Below, piece after piece: positions 20,578 through 31,676 of a stretch of 64,000 bases of DNA (its first letter is position 1; each line of letters opens with the position of its first letter). Source of the DNA: Serripes groenlandicus (lineage: Eukaryota; Mollusca; Bivalvia; Cardiida; Cardiidae); contig JASEVX010000011.1 of assembly GCA_031761405.1 (NCBI GenBank), positions 20,425,996 through 20,489,995 of the forward strand. The letters are read 5' to 3'. The position numbers and the translations under genes are program-made. Under the pieces are notes generated by a model. The model made no database searches. It was not told the DNA's origin and saw only the letters and a program-made list of their open reading frames with translations.

Positions 20578-21558
20578 GTGTAGTTTCAAAGTCATCTGCT
20601 GCAGATTTGTTAGCTCACCTGAGCTTTGCTCAAGGTGAGTTATTGTGATCGCCTTTTGTCCGGCGTCCGTTGTGCGTCGTGCGTCAACTTCTTCTCCTCA
20701 GTAACCAGTGGGTCAATTTGGATGAAACTTCACAGAAAGCATCCTCTCAATGACCTCACCAGAATTCCTTCAAATTTTTGGGATCCATGCAAAATTCTGG
20801 TTTCCATGGCAACGAAACCGAAAAAACTTCAAAATTCTTCTTCTCCCAAATTGGTTGGCAGATTTTCAAATAATTTTGTAGAAATGTTTCTTGGATGACC
20901 CTCTATCAGATTCCTTCAAGCCATGTTGATTGGTCGAAAAACATGGCCACCAGGGGGGGGCGGGGCTATTTTGCCTTATATGGCTATAGTGCAAACTTAA
21001 AAAATCTTCTCCTCCGAAAGTGTAAGGCCGATTTTCAAATAATTTTGTAGAAATGTTCCTTGGTTGACCCTCTATCAGATTCCTTCAAGCCATGTTGATT
21101 GGTCGAAAAACATGGCCGCCAGGGGGGGGCGGGGCTATTTTGCCTTATATGGCTATAGTGCAAACTTAAAAAATCTTCTTCTCCAAAAGTGTCGGCCTGA
21201 TTTTCAAATAATTTTGTAGAAATATTCCTTGGATGACCCACTTTCAGATTCCTTCAAGCCATGTTGATTTGTCAAAAAACATGGCCGCCAGTAGGCAGTG
21301 CTATTTTGCATTATATGGATATAGTGAAAACTTAAAAAATCTTCTCCTCCAAAAGTATCTGGCCGATTTTTAAATAATTTTGTAGAAATGTTCCTAGGGT
21401 GACCCTCTATCAGATTCCTTCAAGCCAAGTTGATTGGTCGGAAACTGGCTGCCAGGGGGCATGGCTTATATAGCTAAAGTGAAAAAAAAATAAAAATCAG
21501 GTGAGCGATTCAAGGGCCATCATGGCCCTCTTGTTGTATTTAGGAAAGGGAGGGTTAA
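20578..21558. repeat. MITE right end split by the Helentron-like element
   Basis: 20578-20611 (gtcatctgctgcagatttgt) and 21536-21558 (gtatttaggaaagg ... TTAA) are the two halves. Confidence 0.65.
20612..21535 (+). mobile_element. Helentron-like element, AGCTCACCTGA type
   Basis: The 5' end AGCTCACCTGAGC folds with ctcaaggtgagtt. About four core units of roughly 170-185 bp follow (gattttcaaataattttgta, gattccttcaagccatgttg, ttttgccttatatggctat). The 3' subterminal TCAGGTGAGC is the inverse of the 5' end, followed by the hairpin gggccatcatggccc and a tcttgtt end. It inserted in a MITE right end: gatttgt before, tgtatttaggaaaggg after. Confidence 0.85.
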
Positions 21559-21772
21559 ATGATGAAACAATTTCATGTAAATAAATAGTTGCTGAAGAAA
21601 TAGCCTTAACTGCCTTTGTAAACAAATCCTGTATCAGTATTTGCCAACTATGAATACTTCACACACTATGAAGGAAACAATTTCGTGGTATTATCTTATC
21701 AGTGTTATCAGATATATTAATTCTTAATTATTTGATAAAAATGATAAATGATCTCAACCCCTTCCTCCATAA

Positions 21773-21970
21773 GAGTCGAGCGGCGATAGCTCAGTCGGTA
21801 ACAATGACAGCTATCAAATCAGGGGTTGTGGGTTTGAACCCCAGCTCTGTCATTTAATCTGTCCGATAATTGACAAGATATATTGCGGATTGCCCTTAGG
21901 TAAGGCACACTCCAAGCTTTGTACAGGTCATACACCCAATGAGTATAAATAAGTGCACTGTCACTGATAA
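21773..21970 (+). mobile_element. SINE4
   Basis: The head gcggcgatagctcagtcgg and B box gggtttgaaccccag show a tRNA origin. The body has ttgcccttaggtaaggcaca and aataagtgcactgtca. It differs from SINE1-3 in the middle. 21559-21772 before it shows nothing. Confidence 0.75.
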
Positions 21971-21975
21971 AGCCC

Positions 21976-22205
21976 TTAACCCTTTCCCTCATATAGACGC
22001 TTTCTGACGCCTCTGCAGCAGACAGCTTTTTGAAAACATAGTGACAAAAGAAGAAATTGCACAAAACGAGCAATTTCTCCTTTTGCCACAATGTTTTCCA
22101 CTTTTTGTCATAGGTTATCCATTCAGTTATAAAGATTTTCAATTTTTTGACAAAATACGTTCAAAGTCGTCTGCTGCATAATTGCCGTATGAGGGAAAGG
22201 GTTAA
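21976..22205 (+). mobile_element. MITE A
   Basis: TTAA both ends, 230 bp. Left-arm hairpin loop cacaaaacgag is mismatched. Confidence 0.93.
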
Positions 22206-22213
22206 CCACATGT

Positions 22214-22456
22214 TTCCTCGGTGGTGTAGTGGTAGAGCGTCCACCTCAGGTGCGGGAGCTTGCGGATTTGATCCCCGACCGGGTCATACCAAAGTCTTGT
22301 AAAAATGGTAGTAATGGCTGCTCTCCTCGGTGCTCAGGATTGCGGAGTAAGCATTACGACTGACGGGCTGGTGTCAGGATGAATGGACCAGAAGTACTTG
22401 TAATTTACACAAGATATAACTGAAAAATTGTTGAAAGCGGCATAAAACACCATATA
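22214..22456 (+). mobile_element. SINE2, full length
   Basis: Head ctcggtggtgtagtggtaga (A box) and gcggatttgatccccgacc (B box). Body aatggtagtaatggctgctc and ggtgtcaggatgaatgg. Tail agatataactgaaaaattg with ggcataaaacacc. Confidence 0.9.
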
Positions 22457-22457
22457 A

Positions 22458-22795
22458 TCAACCCATTATGTAGACACCTTTTGACACATCTACAGCAGAC
22501 ATCTTTTGAACATTTTGTGACAAAAGAAGAACCTACTCCTCATGAGTAATTTCAACTTTTGTCACAGGGTTTTGAATTTTATTTTATTATTATACATCTA
22601 CATGTATTTACAATGAGTATGAATATAAAGTTAATTGTCACTGTGATGTAGCCCTTTCCCACATGTAGACACCTTGTGACACAAAATGGAGAAACTCCAT
22701 AGAGTCCAGCGGCAATAGCTCAGACAGTAACAATGTGGACTTTTCATCTGGGGGTTGTATAATAACTGGATATAACTGAAAAATTGAAACCTACC
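22458..22795. repeat. MITE B pieces and decayed SINE4 pieces
   Basis: 22458-22610 is a MITE (cagcagacatcttttgaaca; hairpin decayed). 22615-22650 and 22698-22795 are SINE4 tail-like and head-like pieces (gcggcaatagctcagacag). 22652-22697 is a MITE left end. Confidence 0.5.
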
Positions 22796-22987
22796 CCAAT
22801 TTAGATGATTCTAATGAAAATATAATCAGGTAATGGGGATGTATGGAAAGACCTCTGGGTACCGGACATCAACACATGTGTCGGGATATTGATGAAAAGG
22901 ACAGTCAATTAATGTCAATGATTGTATTACATGCTATTAAATCGGTCCCCCGACCCATAAAAAAGACTGGCCATAGATCAATACATT

Positions 22988-23482
22988 ATTATCTCTTTCC
23001 CACATACAACAACTCGGAAGTAGACGATTTTTTAAGCATCTTGGTAAAAACATGAAAAAAATAATAAAAATTAAATTGCAATTACTGAAAGGAAATAAAA
23101 ACACTGTGGCAAAAATGAGAGCAATTTCTTCTTTGCCACAATGTTTTCAAAAATCATCTGTTGCAGAGGCGTCAGAAAGTGTCTACATGTGGGATAGGGT
23201 TAACTTGGTACCCAATGGACAGTGCATTGTCAACTGACAACTTGAGGAAACATAGTGGCAAAAGAAGGAATTGCTCAGACCACCTTTAACCCTTTCCAAA
23301 ATAAAATCAAACCTGCAGCAGACAAAAATTGAAAAAACTTTTAAATGAATTATAGTAATTTAAAAGAGTTGAAAACGTTGTTGCAAAAGGAGAAATTGCT
23401 TGTTATGAGTAATTTATTCTTTTGTCACAAAAGTTTGAAAAGCCATCTACTGCAGAGGCGTCTGTATATGGGAAAGGGTTAA
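22988..23482. mobile_element. Two shortened MITE B copies (22988-23203, 23286-23482)
   Basis: The first is TTAT...TTAA, the second TTAA...TTAA. 23233-23285 between them is a left-half MITE fragment that may be the host of the minisatellite that follows. Confidence 0.75.
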
Positions 23483-23489
23483 ATGTTGT

Positions 23490-24685
23490 ATTGATTCAAA
23501 AGGCTGGTGACATGTCTGCTGCAGACCACCACGTCTAACTATTTAACTGATTCAATAGCCTTGACACAATGTTACATTCACTTATTCAACAGCCCCCTGA
23601 CATGTCTGCTGCAGACCACCTACCTGTTTCACTGATTCAACAAGATTGGTGACATGTCTGCTGCAGACTACCTTTTAACTGTTTTAATAATTCAACAAGA
23701 TTGGTGACATGTCAGCTGCAGACCACCTACCTGTTTCACTGATTCAACAAGATTGGTGACATGTCAGCTACAGACCACTTAACTGTTTCACTGATTCAAT
23801 AAGGTTGGTGACATGTCAGCTGCAGACCACTTAACTATTTCACTGATTCAACAAGATTGGTGACATGTCTGCTGCAGACTACTTTTTAACTGTTTTAATA
23901 ATTCAACAAGATTGGTGACATGTCTGCTGCAGACTACTTTTTAACTGTTTTAATAATTCAACAAGATTGGTGACATGTCTGCTGCAGACTACTTTTTAAC
24001 TGTTTTAATAATTCAACAAGACTGGTGACATGTCTGCTGCAGACCACCTACCTGTTTCACTGATTCACCAAGATTGGTGACATGTCTGCTGCAGACTACT
24101 TTTTAACTGTTTTAATAATTCAACAAGATTGGTGACATGTCTGCTGCAGACCACCTTTTAACTGTTTAAATAATTCAACAAGATTGGTGACATGTCAGCT
24201 GCAGACCACCTACCTGTTTCACTGATTCAACAAGATTGGTGACATGTCTGCTGCAGACCTATTTTAAATATGTTTTAATAATTCAACAAGATTGGTGACA
24301 TGTCTGCTGCAGACCACCTTTTAACAGTTTTAATATTTCAACAAGACTAGTGACATGTCTGCTGCAGACCACCTACCTGTTTCACTGATTCAACAAGATT
24401 GGTGACATGTCTGCTGACCACTTTTAACTGTTTTAATAATTCAACAAGACTTAGGTGACATGTCTGCAGCAGACCACCTTTTAATTGTTTTTCTGATTCA
24501 ACATAAGACTGGTGACATGTCTGATGCAGACCATCTTCTGACTGTTTTACTGATTCAACAAAAGCCTTGTGACATGTCTGCTGCAGACCATCTTCTGACT
24601 GTTTTACTGATTCAACAAAAGCCTTGTGACATGTCTTCTGCAGACCATCTTCTGTCTGTTTTACTGATTCAGTAAGATTGCTGAC
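23490..24685 (+). repeat. Minisatellite, about 55 bp x about 21
   Basis: Each unit has gattggtgacatgtctgctg followed by cagac, a variable accacctacc or tacttttta, then ctgttt..tgattcaacaa. Most units carry CTGCAG. Units alternate between two or three variants, which indicates expansion in blocks. Right of the array (24690-24815) lies the right half of a MITE. Confidence 0.9.
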
Positions 24686-24811
24686 ACCACAATTACTCCA
24701 TTTGCCACAATGATTTCAACTCGATTCAATAAGCAAACTATGATTTTCTTTTATTTTACAGGTGATTATTTCAAAGTTGTCTGCTGCAGATTTATTGTAT
24801 GTGGTTAAAGG

Positions 24812-25042
24812 TTAAACCTTTACCACACACAACAAATCTGTAGCAGACGACTTTGAAAACATCTAGGTGAAAACACGGAAAATGAAAAAATTGAAGATAT
24901 ATTCACTGAACAAAGTTGAAAATATTGTGACAAAAGTAAGAAAAAATGCTTGTTTTGAGTAATTTCTCCTTTTGTCTTAATGTTTTCAAAAGTTGACTGC
25001 TGCAGAGGCGTCAGAAAGCGTCGGCAGGTGGGAAAGGGTTAA
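24812..25042. mobile_element. MITE B
   Basis: TTAA both ends. Right end ggtgggaaaggg. The preceding 24690-24811 is the right half of another copy. Confidence 0.82.
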
Positions 25043-25344
25043 GACAACCAATTCGATATAATAGACGTTGAGTCTCGTTGAATCTCTTTAACGCGCGTTA
25101 TCATTCAGTTCGGTGTGAACAAGCTTAATACATTATGATGCAAGACGATTTATAGGATATCGAGTGCTTATGATATCTATGATTACTTACGTATGTCAAT
25201 GTTTGTTTATACGTCATACAGAGATTGGCATAGCGTCATCAGCGTCATCCTAGTTTAATTTGATATAATGAAAAATTCTCAAACTTGAATAGTTTAATAT
25301 TATATAATAAAAAATTCTTTAACCCTTTCATTATAATTTTTTTT
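25043..25344. other. No recognised feature
   Basis: gatataat occurs near both sides (25054, 25261) as a possible weak boundary signal, but I cannot assign an element. Confidence 0.3.
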
Positions 25345-25573
25345 TCAACCCTTTCCCTTATCAGATAAATCTGCAGCAGACCATTTTCGAAAATATCTAA
25401 GCGAAAACATCGACGAACACTATAAAGGTAATGTGTAACTATTGATTATAGTTTACTTCATTGTGGCAAAAGAGGAAATTGCTCATGAGCAATTACTTTT
25501 TTATCCCCGAATGTTTTCAAAAGTTGTCTGCTGCATTAATGAGTCAAAATGCATCTGCAAGTGGGGAAAGAAT
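25345..25573. mobile_element. MITE B
   Basis: TCAA on the left, decayed right end gtggggaaagaat. Hairpin aaattgctcatgagcaatta with almost no loop. Confidence 0.75.
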
Positions 25574-25636
25574 ATTTTTCATACTTAACATATTTACTAC
25601 ATACTTGATCCTTTCCCATTGATCTTTAATTGGTTT

Positions 25637-25980
25637 AACCCTTGCCTGATACAGACGTTTCTCGAAACCCAGGCAGTAATTTAGTTATTAAAACATAGTT
25701 GCATGCGTTTAACTTAAAGAAAATAGAAATTGTTCAGCATGAGTTATTTCTTCATTTCCAACATCCCCAGTCGCGGCACAACGTCATGATTGAGTGCCCT
25801 TGGGCAAGGCACATTTTCTAGCCTAGTACTGGTTTGTTTACCCAGGGATCATGAATAAGTGAACTGTCACCGTGATATAACTGAAATAATGTTGAAAATG
25901 GCATAAAACTCCAATAAAACAAACAAATCATTTCAAAAAATGTTGTAATTCTCCTTACTTACAAGACATATTTAATATGG
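25637..25980. mobile_element. Decayed MITE with SINE3 inserted (25764-25930)
   Basis: MITE left part TTAAcccttgcctgatacag. The SINE3 starts in its B box (atccccagtcgcggcac) and ends gataactga..cataaaactcc plus (aaac)n. Confidence 0.7.
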
Positions 25981-26400
25981 CTCACCTGAGAGCTCGACCA
26001 CCTGTGGTGTAGTGGAAGAGCATCCGCCTCAAGGTCATCAGAGGTCAGGGTTTGATCCTCGGCAGGGTCATACAAAATACTTTAAAAATGGTAGTAATGG
26101 CTGCCCTCCTTGGCGCTCAGGAATGCGGGGTTAGCGTTATGACTGACTGGCTTGTGTCAGGATAAATGGACCCGTAGTACTGGTAACTTACACAGGGAAC
26201 ACATGATATAACGGAAATTTGAAATATGTTAAAAACTTTCTGCTTCAAAAATTAGCAATCTGGGATTAAAGGACAAAAAAATTCTTTCAATGACATCTGC
26301 TTCTTAACTACTGGTCAACACATATATTCCCTGGGTGACCCTCTACCAAATTTATTAAAGCTTCATAATAATTTTAATCATTTGATCCTTTTGTGCCTGG
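25981..26400 (+). mobile_element. Helentron-like fragment with SINE2 inserted (25996-26236)
   Basis: gctcacctgag at 25982 is the usual 5' word. SINE2 follows at once (accacctgtggtgtagtgg ... ggtgtcaggataaatgg slightly altered). 26237-26400 resumes the Helentron core (gggtgaccctctaccaaatt). Confidence 0.65.
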
Positions 26401-26444
26401 CATCTAAAGTTCCTTGAACCCCTTGACTTTGCTGCAGATGTTTA

Positions 26445-27154
26445 TTAACCCTTTTCCACATTCGATAAATTTGCAGCAGACCACTTTGGAATTATCAACT
26501 CCAAAATGTAGAAAATCTCTTTTAATTGATTCTATGATCATTGAATAGAGTTGAAATCAATGTGGCAAATGCAGAAATTGCTCATTAAGAGCAATTTCTC
26601 CTTTTCAACAATGATTTAAAAAGTCGTCTGCTGGAGAGGTTACCAAGTAATAAGATGAGTGATAAAGGGCCTCTTGTTTACCTTTCTGAATTTTAGAGCA
26701 GATGATGCAAATTTTTACCCTTTCCCACATACGACAAATCTGCAGCAGACAACTTTGAAAACATCTTTGCAAAAAATAAAGAAAATATTTACTAATGAAA
26801 GTGTAATTATTAAATAGAATTGAAAACATGGTGGCAAAAGGAGAAATATGTTTTCAAAAGTCATCTACTTTAGAGGTGTCAGAAAATATCTGAACTAAAT
26901 CGTATGTGGGAAAGGGTTAAGTTAAAGTTTGATAGACTTTTGATAATAGTTTCCCATTTGCAGACGCGTTTTGATGCATTTGCATCAAACGACTTTTGAA
27001 AACATTGTAGCAAAATAAGGAATTGCTCCATTTGCAACGGTGTTTTTAACTCTAAATAATTATACCTTCACTTGTATAAATTTTCAATATTTTTGCAGAA
27101 ATGTTTTTCAAAGTTGTCTGCTTGAATGTTGTTGTATATCGGGAAAAAGGTTAA
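26445..27154. mobile_element. Three MITE B copies (26445-26655, 26715-26920, 26947-27154)
   Basis: The first has a left TTAA and a decayed right end. The second is TTAC...TTAA with a shortened centre. The third lacks a clear left terminus and ends aaaaaggTTAA. Confidence 0.75.
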
Positions 27155-27171
27155 AGGCACATAACCATTCA

Positions 27172-27401
27172 TTAACCCTTTCCCTCATATAGACGCTTTA
27201 TGACGCCTCTGCAGCAGACGACTTTTTGAAAACATAGTGACAAAAGAAGAAATTGCTCAAAACGAGCAATTTCTCCTTTTGCCACAATGTTTTCCACTTT
27301 GAGTCTAGGGTTATCCATTCACTTATAGAGATTTTCAATTTTTTGACAAAATATGTTCAACGTCGTCTGCTGCAGAATTGTCGTATGAGGGAAAGGGTCA
27401 A
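27172..27401 (+). mobile_element. MITE A
   Basis: TTAA on the left, TCAA on the right. The hairpin gaaattgctcaaaacgagca is intact. Confidence 0.93.
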
Positions 27402-27442
27402 CAGTCTGACTTCTAACTTTCAAATGTCATGTGTCAAACAAC

Positions 27443-28254
27443 CGCCTCGGTGGTGTAGTGGTAGAGCATCCGCCTCGGTGGTGTAGTGGTAGAGCATCCA
27501 CCTCGGTGGTGTAGTGGTAGAGCAACCGCCTCGGTGGTTTAGTGGTAAAGCCTCCGCCTCGGTGGTGGAGTGGTAGAGCGTCCGCCTCGGTGGTGAAGTG
27601 GTAGAGCGTCCGCCTCGGTGGTGTAGTGGTAGAGCGTCTGCCTCGGTGGTGTAGTGGTAGAGCGTCCGCCTCGGTGGTGTAGTGGTAGAGCGTCCGCCTC
27701 GGTGGTGTAGTGGTAGAGCGTCCGCCTCGGTGGTGTAGTGGTAGAGCGTCCGCCTCGGTGGTGTAGTGGTAGAGCGTCCGCCTCGGTGGTGTAGTGGTAG
27801 AGCGTCCGCCTCGGTGGTGTAGTGGTAGAGCGTCCGCCTCGGTGGTGTAGTGGTAGAGCATCCACCTCGGTGGTGTAGTGGTAGAGCAACCGCCTCGGTG
27901 GTGTAGTGGTAGAGCATCCGCCTCGGTGGTGTAGTGGTAGAGCGTCCGCCTCGGTGGTGTAGTGGTAGAGCGTCCGCCTCGGTGGTGTAGTGGTAGAGCG
28001 TCCGCCTCGGTGGTGTGGTGGTAGAGCGTCCGCCTCGGTGGTGTAGTGGTAGAGCGTCCGCCTCGGTGGTGTGGTGGTAGAGCGTCCGCCTTGGTGGTGT
28101 AGTGGTAGAGCGTCCGCCTCGGTGGTGTAGTGGTAGAGCGTCCGCCTCGGTGGTGTAGTGGTAGAGCGTCCGCCTCGGTGGTGTAGTGGTAGAGCGTCCG
28201 CCTCGGTGGTGTAGTGGTGGAGCGTCCGCCTCGGTGGTGTAGTGGTAGAGTGTC
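27443..28254 (+). repeat. 29 tandem copies of the 28-bp SINE2 A-box segment
   Basis: The unit is 28 bp: cgcctcggtggtgtagtggt followed by agagcgtc. The distance from the first unit (27443) to the SINE body (28255) is exactly 29 x 28, so there are no net indels. Variants are few (gcatcca, gcaacc, gtgtggtgg, ccttgg) and some recur together. Each unit contains TGGTGTAGTGG, the pol III A-box core of the adjoining SINE2. Because 28 is not a multiple of 3, several frames stay open over hundreds of bases. I do not regard these as genes. Confidence 0.95.
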
Positions 28255-28475
28255 CGCCTCGGGTGCAGGAGGTTGCATGTTCGATCCCTGGCCGGGTACC
28301 AAATACTTTAAAAATGGTAGTAATGGCTGCCCTCCTTTCAGGCGCTCAGGGTTGCGGTGTTAATTAGCTTTGCGATTGACTGTCTGGTGTCAGGATAAAT
28401 GGACCGGTAGTACTGGTACCTTTCCCAGGAAACGGCTGTGATATAAAGGGAAAAAATTGTTAAAAACAAACAAAC
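28255..28475 (+). mobile_element. SINE2 body attached to the A-box array
   Basis: Continues from the last unit: cgcctcgggtgcaggagg, B box gttcgatccctgg, aatggtagtaatggctgccc, ggtgtcaggataaatggacc, then gtgatataaagggaaaaa and an (aaac)n tail. Confidence 0.9.
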
Positions 28476-28522
28476 AAATCAATCGAATGATTCTGTTTTA
28501 AGTGATAATGGGTTGGGACTGT

Positions 28523-28752
28523 TCAACCCTTTCCCTCATACGACAATTCTGCAGCAGACAACTTTGGACATATTTTGTCAAAAACTGGAAAATCTCATTA
28601 ATTGAATGGATTACATAGGACTTAATGTGGAAAACATTGTGTCAATAGGAGAAATTGCACGTTTTGTGCAATTTCTTCTTTTGTCACTCTGTTTTCAAAA
28701 AGCTGTCTACTGCTGAGGGGTCAGAAGGCGTCTATATGAGGGAGAGGGTTAA
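28523..28752 (-). mobile_element. MITE A
   Basis: TCAA on the left, TTAA on the right. Hairpin aaattgcacgttttgtgcaattt. 28753-28914 after it shows nothing recognisable. Confidence 0.92.
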
Positions 28753-28914
28753 AACGAAACGAGCACCATCCTAATCAGGATTGGACAAAAACATCTCCCC
28801 TGCATAGATGACATCTTCCCCCCTGCCGAGTTATTTACTATCATCAGATTGTAGTATTATGTCAAGATGTAGATATAATTGTGGTATTCAAGGGTCTTCT
28901 CTTTCCATCATGTC

Positions 28915-29345
28915 TTAAACCATCTCCCACATACACAAAATATGTCCGAGATGACTTTGAAAACATCTTGACAAAAATGTATAAAATATTTTTTTATAAA
29001 GTTGTAAACGATGTGGTAAAATGAAATTCGGCTCATTCTAAGCCGTTTCTGCTTTTGCGACAATGTTGCCCTTAATTTTCTGCTGCAATTGCTTCTTTTT
29101 GTGTGTGCAAGGATTAACCCTTTCCCACATACAAACACTTTCTGACGCCTCTCTAGCTGGGGACTTCTGAGATCAATTGGTACAAAAGGTGAAATTGCTC
29201 TTATGAGCAATTTCACCTATTGCCCCAATATTTTCAAATCCATTTATTAATTAAACTCCCATAAATAGAGATTTTTCACATGTTTGCCAAGATATTTTCA
29301 ACGTCGTCTGCTACAGCTTTGTTGTTTGTGGGAAAGGGGCGTTTA
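28915..29345. mobile_element. Two MITE B copies sharing a TTAA (28915-29117, 29114-29345)
   Basis: The shared target is at 29114-29117. The second ends gtgggaaaggggcgtTTAA. Confidence 0.78.
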
Positions 29346-29391
29346 AGTCCTTACTTGATGGAAATGAGTGTATACTGTAATTACCTCTATG

Positions 29392-29887
29392 GCAGATGGC
29401 TTTTGAAGATATTGTTTGGCCAAAAACGATTGCTCATCAATGTTCTTCAAGTTGTTTGTTTGTTTATCCTGTTTTCTATCATGAAATATGTTCCATGTGT
29501 TCATTTAAAAAAACTATTAACCCTTTTTCAGTTGGAGACACATTCCAATGCATCTGCAGCAGAAGACGTTTGTTAACCCTTTCCCAAATACATCAAATCT
29601 GTGGCAGACGACTTTGAAAAACCATCAGGTCAAAACATAGAGAAGCTCTTTAAAAGTAATTAATATTACTGAAACAAGGGCGTACCGCCCATTACGCACA
29701 ATACGCATGTGCGTATAGAAAATTCCACAACCATTGTCCATTTTAGAATATCAACACTGTAAAGTTGAAAACATTGTGACAAAAGGAGAAATTGTTCGTT
29801 TTGAGCAATTTCTTCTTTTGTCACAATGTTTTTAAAAGTCGTCTGCTGCAGAGGCGTCAGAAAGCGTCTGCATGTGGTAAAAGGTTA
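29392..29887. mobile_element. MITE fragments and MITE B with a roughly 90-bp insert (29573-29887)
   Basis: 29392-29480 and 29517-29576 are pieces. The main copy is TTAA to TTAA. Its left half is followed by foreign acaagggcgtaccgcccatt and acgcacaatacgcatgtgcg (about 29680-29765) before the hairpin half resumes. Confidence 0.75.
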
Positions 29888-29909
29888 ATAGTAAACAGAA
29901 GAAATCACT

Positions 29910-30351
29910 CGCCATATCACATACAAAAAAATCTGCAGCAGATGTCTTTGAAAACATCAGGACACAATGTTTTCTATATTTTTACAGCCGAGCCCCCGTA
30001 GTTCAGTCGGTAGCGACGCAGGCTGTCAATCCAGGGGTTGTGAGTTCGAATCTTGGCTCAACCAACTTTCTTTCTGAGGATTGACAAAAGTCAATGCGAC
30101 ATGCGTCATTCGTCTTCCACCAAGTCTATGTGGAAAAGCAGCCAGTTGCTTGGGAAGATTGTTGTGTGGAGTACTGGTGTGAGAAAACCAGGAAATGCAT
30201 GAGTAGGTGAACTGGCCGCCGTGATATAACTGAGAAATTGATAAAAACGGCGTTAAACCCCAATCAATCAATCAATCAATCCATATTTTTACCCTGATTT
30301 CTGCAAAGTCATCTGCTGCAGATTTGTTGTTTTTGGCTGGCAAAGGATTAA
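29910..30351. mobile_element. MITE B split by SINE1
   Basis: Left part cagcagatgtctttgaaaac, right part gtcatctgctgcagatttg and ggcaaaggaTTAA. Confidence 0.75.
29986..30282 (+). mobile_element. SINE1, full length, 10-bp target duplication
   Basis: ATATTTTTAC at 29976-29985 and 30283-30292. The head carries gccgagc at its start and ggctcaacc at its end, the remains of an acceptor stem. It is missing accaatgggcta-type bases around 30120. Confidence 0.92.
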
Positions 30352-30895
30352 GCTCAAAATCGTGTCAGGGGTTAATATGTCATTTAAAAGACTTCAATTT
30401 ATTTTAATTTCAAATGCAGCAATTATGAATTATTGTACAGTATTGTAGTGCAAATTGGTTAATGGTCTCGCTTTGCAGTTGTGTTTGAAAAGATTTTGAA
30501 TATATCAAAAAGATAAAATATTAATCTACTTTGAATTATAATAGAAGAGTTTCGTGATTTCTACAAGGAAAAGGTCAAGTTTGATGGGGGTCTGGATATT
30601 TCAAATTGTTGTTTATCTTCCTGATAACTTTTTGGATAACAGAACTGATAACTTTTTGATAGTATAAATAGCCTTGCAAACAATTATAATGGACAGTTTG
30701 ATAGCCGTTTGTCAAATAGATTGAGTGTTCTTCTTCAACTGGTTTTAAATCGTTTTATGTAAGTAAAATTATGAGTATTTTTTATTTAAATCTTTTTGAA
30801 TAAGAATTATTGATTTTTTTTTTCCCCAATATTTTTTCATATATTATTGATGGAAATATTAACAATAAGGATTCAGCTTTAATTAAGTAGAATTA
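30352..30895. other. AT-rich intron, nothing recognised
   Basis: Long A/T runs, no terminal repeats or open frame of note. Confidence 0.4.
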
Positions 30896-31068
30896 TTGAA
30901 TAGCCTTTTCCCATATATAACAAATCAGCAGCTGTCGAATTTGAGACCAATTTGTCAAAAATATGGAAAATCTCTCAAATTGAAACAGCAAAATATTGAA
31001 TAAAGTTTAAAACATGATTGAGAAATTGCTCATTATCTGTTGCAGAGGCGTGGGAAAAGGGATTGAGC
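30896..31068. repeat. Shortened old MITE B
   Basis: gccttttcccatatataaca left part, aaattgctcattatctgttg centre, gtgggaaaagggattga right end. A separate right end follows at 31085-31140. Confidence 0.6.
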
Positions 31069-31137
31069 TAAAAATGTTATTGCAAACTTGTCATCTGCTG
31101 CAGATACATCAACATGTGTCTGGATGTGTGAAAGAGT

Positions 31138-31375
31138 TTAACCCTTTCCCTCATATAGACGCTTTCTGACACTTGCAGCAGACGGCTTTTTGAAAACATA
31201 GTAACAAAAGAAGAAATTGCTCGTTTTGCTCAAAACGAGCAATTTCTCCTTTTGTCACAATGTTTTCCACTTTTAATCATAGGTTATCCATTCAATTATA
31301 GAGATTTTCCATTTTTTGTCAAAATATGTTTAAAAGTCGTCTGCTGCAGAATTGTCGTATGAGGAAAAGGGTTAA
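31138..31375 (+). mobile_element. MITE A
   Basis: TTAA both ends. The hairpin carries a duplicated gctcgttttgctcaaaacgagc, giving an 8-bp longer stem. Confidence 0.92.
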
Positions 31376-31568
31376 CCATTTCCCACATACAAAAAATCTG
31401 CAGCAAATATGGAAAATCTCTATAAATGAAACTGTAATTATATATATATTGAATACAACTGAGAAATTGCTCATCATGACCAATTTCTCTAGTTGCCATA
31501 TTGTTTTCAAGAGTCTTCTGCTGCAAAAGGCATCAGAAACGAAGCAACTGTATCAGGGTAAAAGTTTA
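31372..31568. mobile_element. MITE B sharing TTAA with the preceding A copy
   Basis: Shared target at 31372-31375. Left arm shortened. Right end cagggtaaaagtTTAA. Confidence 0.75.
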
Positions 31569-31676
31569 ATAACAGAGATATTTTTTCAGCATCACATATT
31601 TTGGAATCTGAATTAATTAGTTTCACTCTTTTCCTTAGGCAGATATCCTTTAATACATCTGCAGCAGACAAGCAAT

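Noticed and set aside
23490..24685. CRISPR-like array
   Set aside because: Repeats of about 55 bp are contiguous without unique spacers, in a eukaryotic intron, and vary in blocks like a minisatellite.
27427..28302. Minus-strand open frame of 291 codons and overlapping 165- and 116-codon frames
   Set aside because: They are an artefact of the 28-bp SINE array. A unit not divisible by 3 without stops keeps several frames open and gives the repetitive LPLHHRGG/YHYTTEAD pattern. No start context, homology or neighbouring exon.
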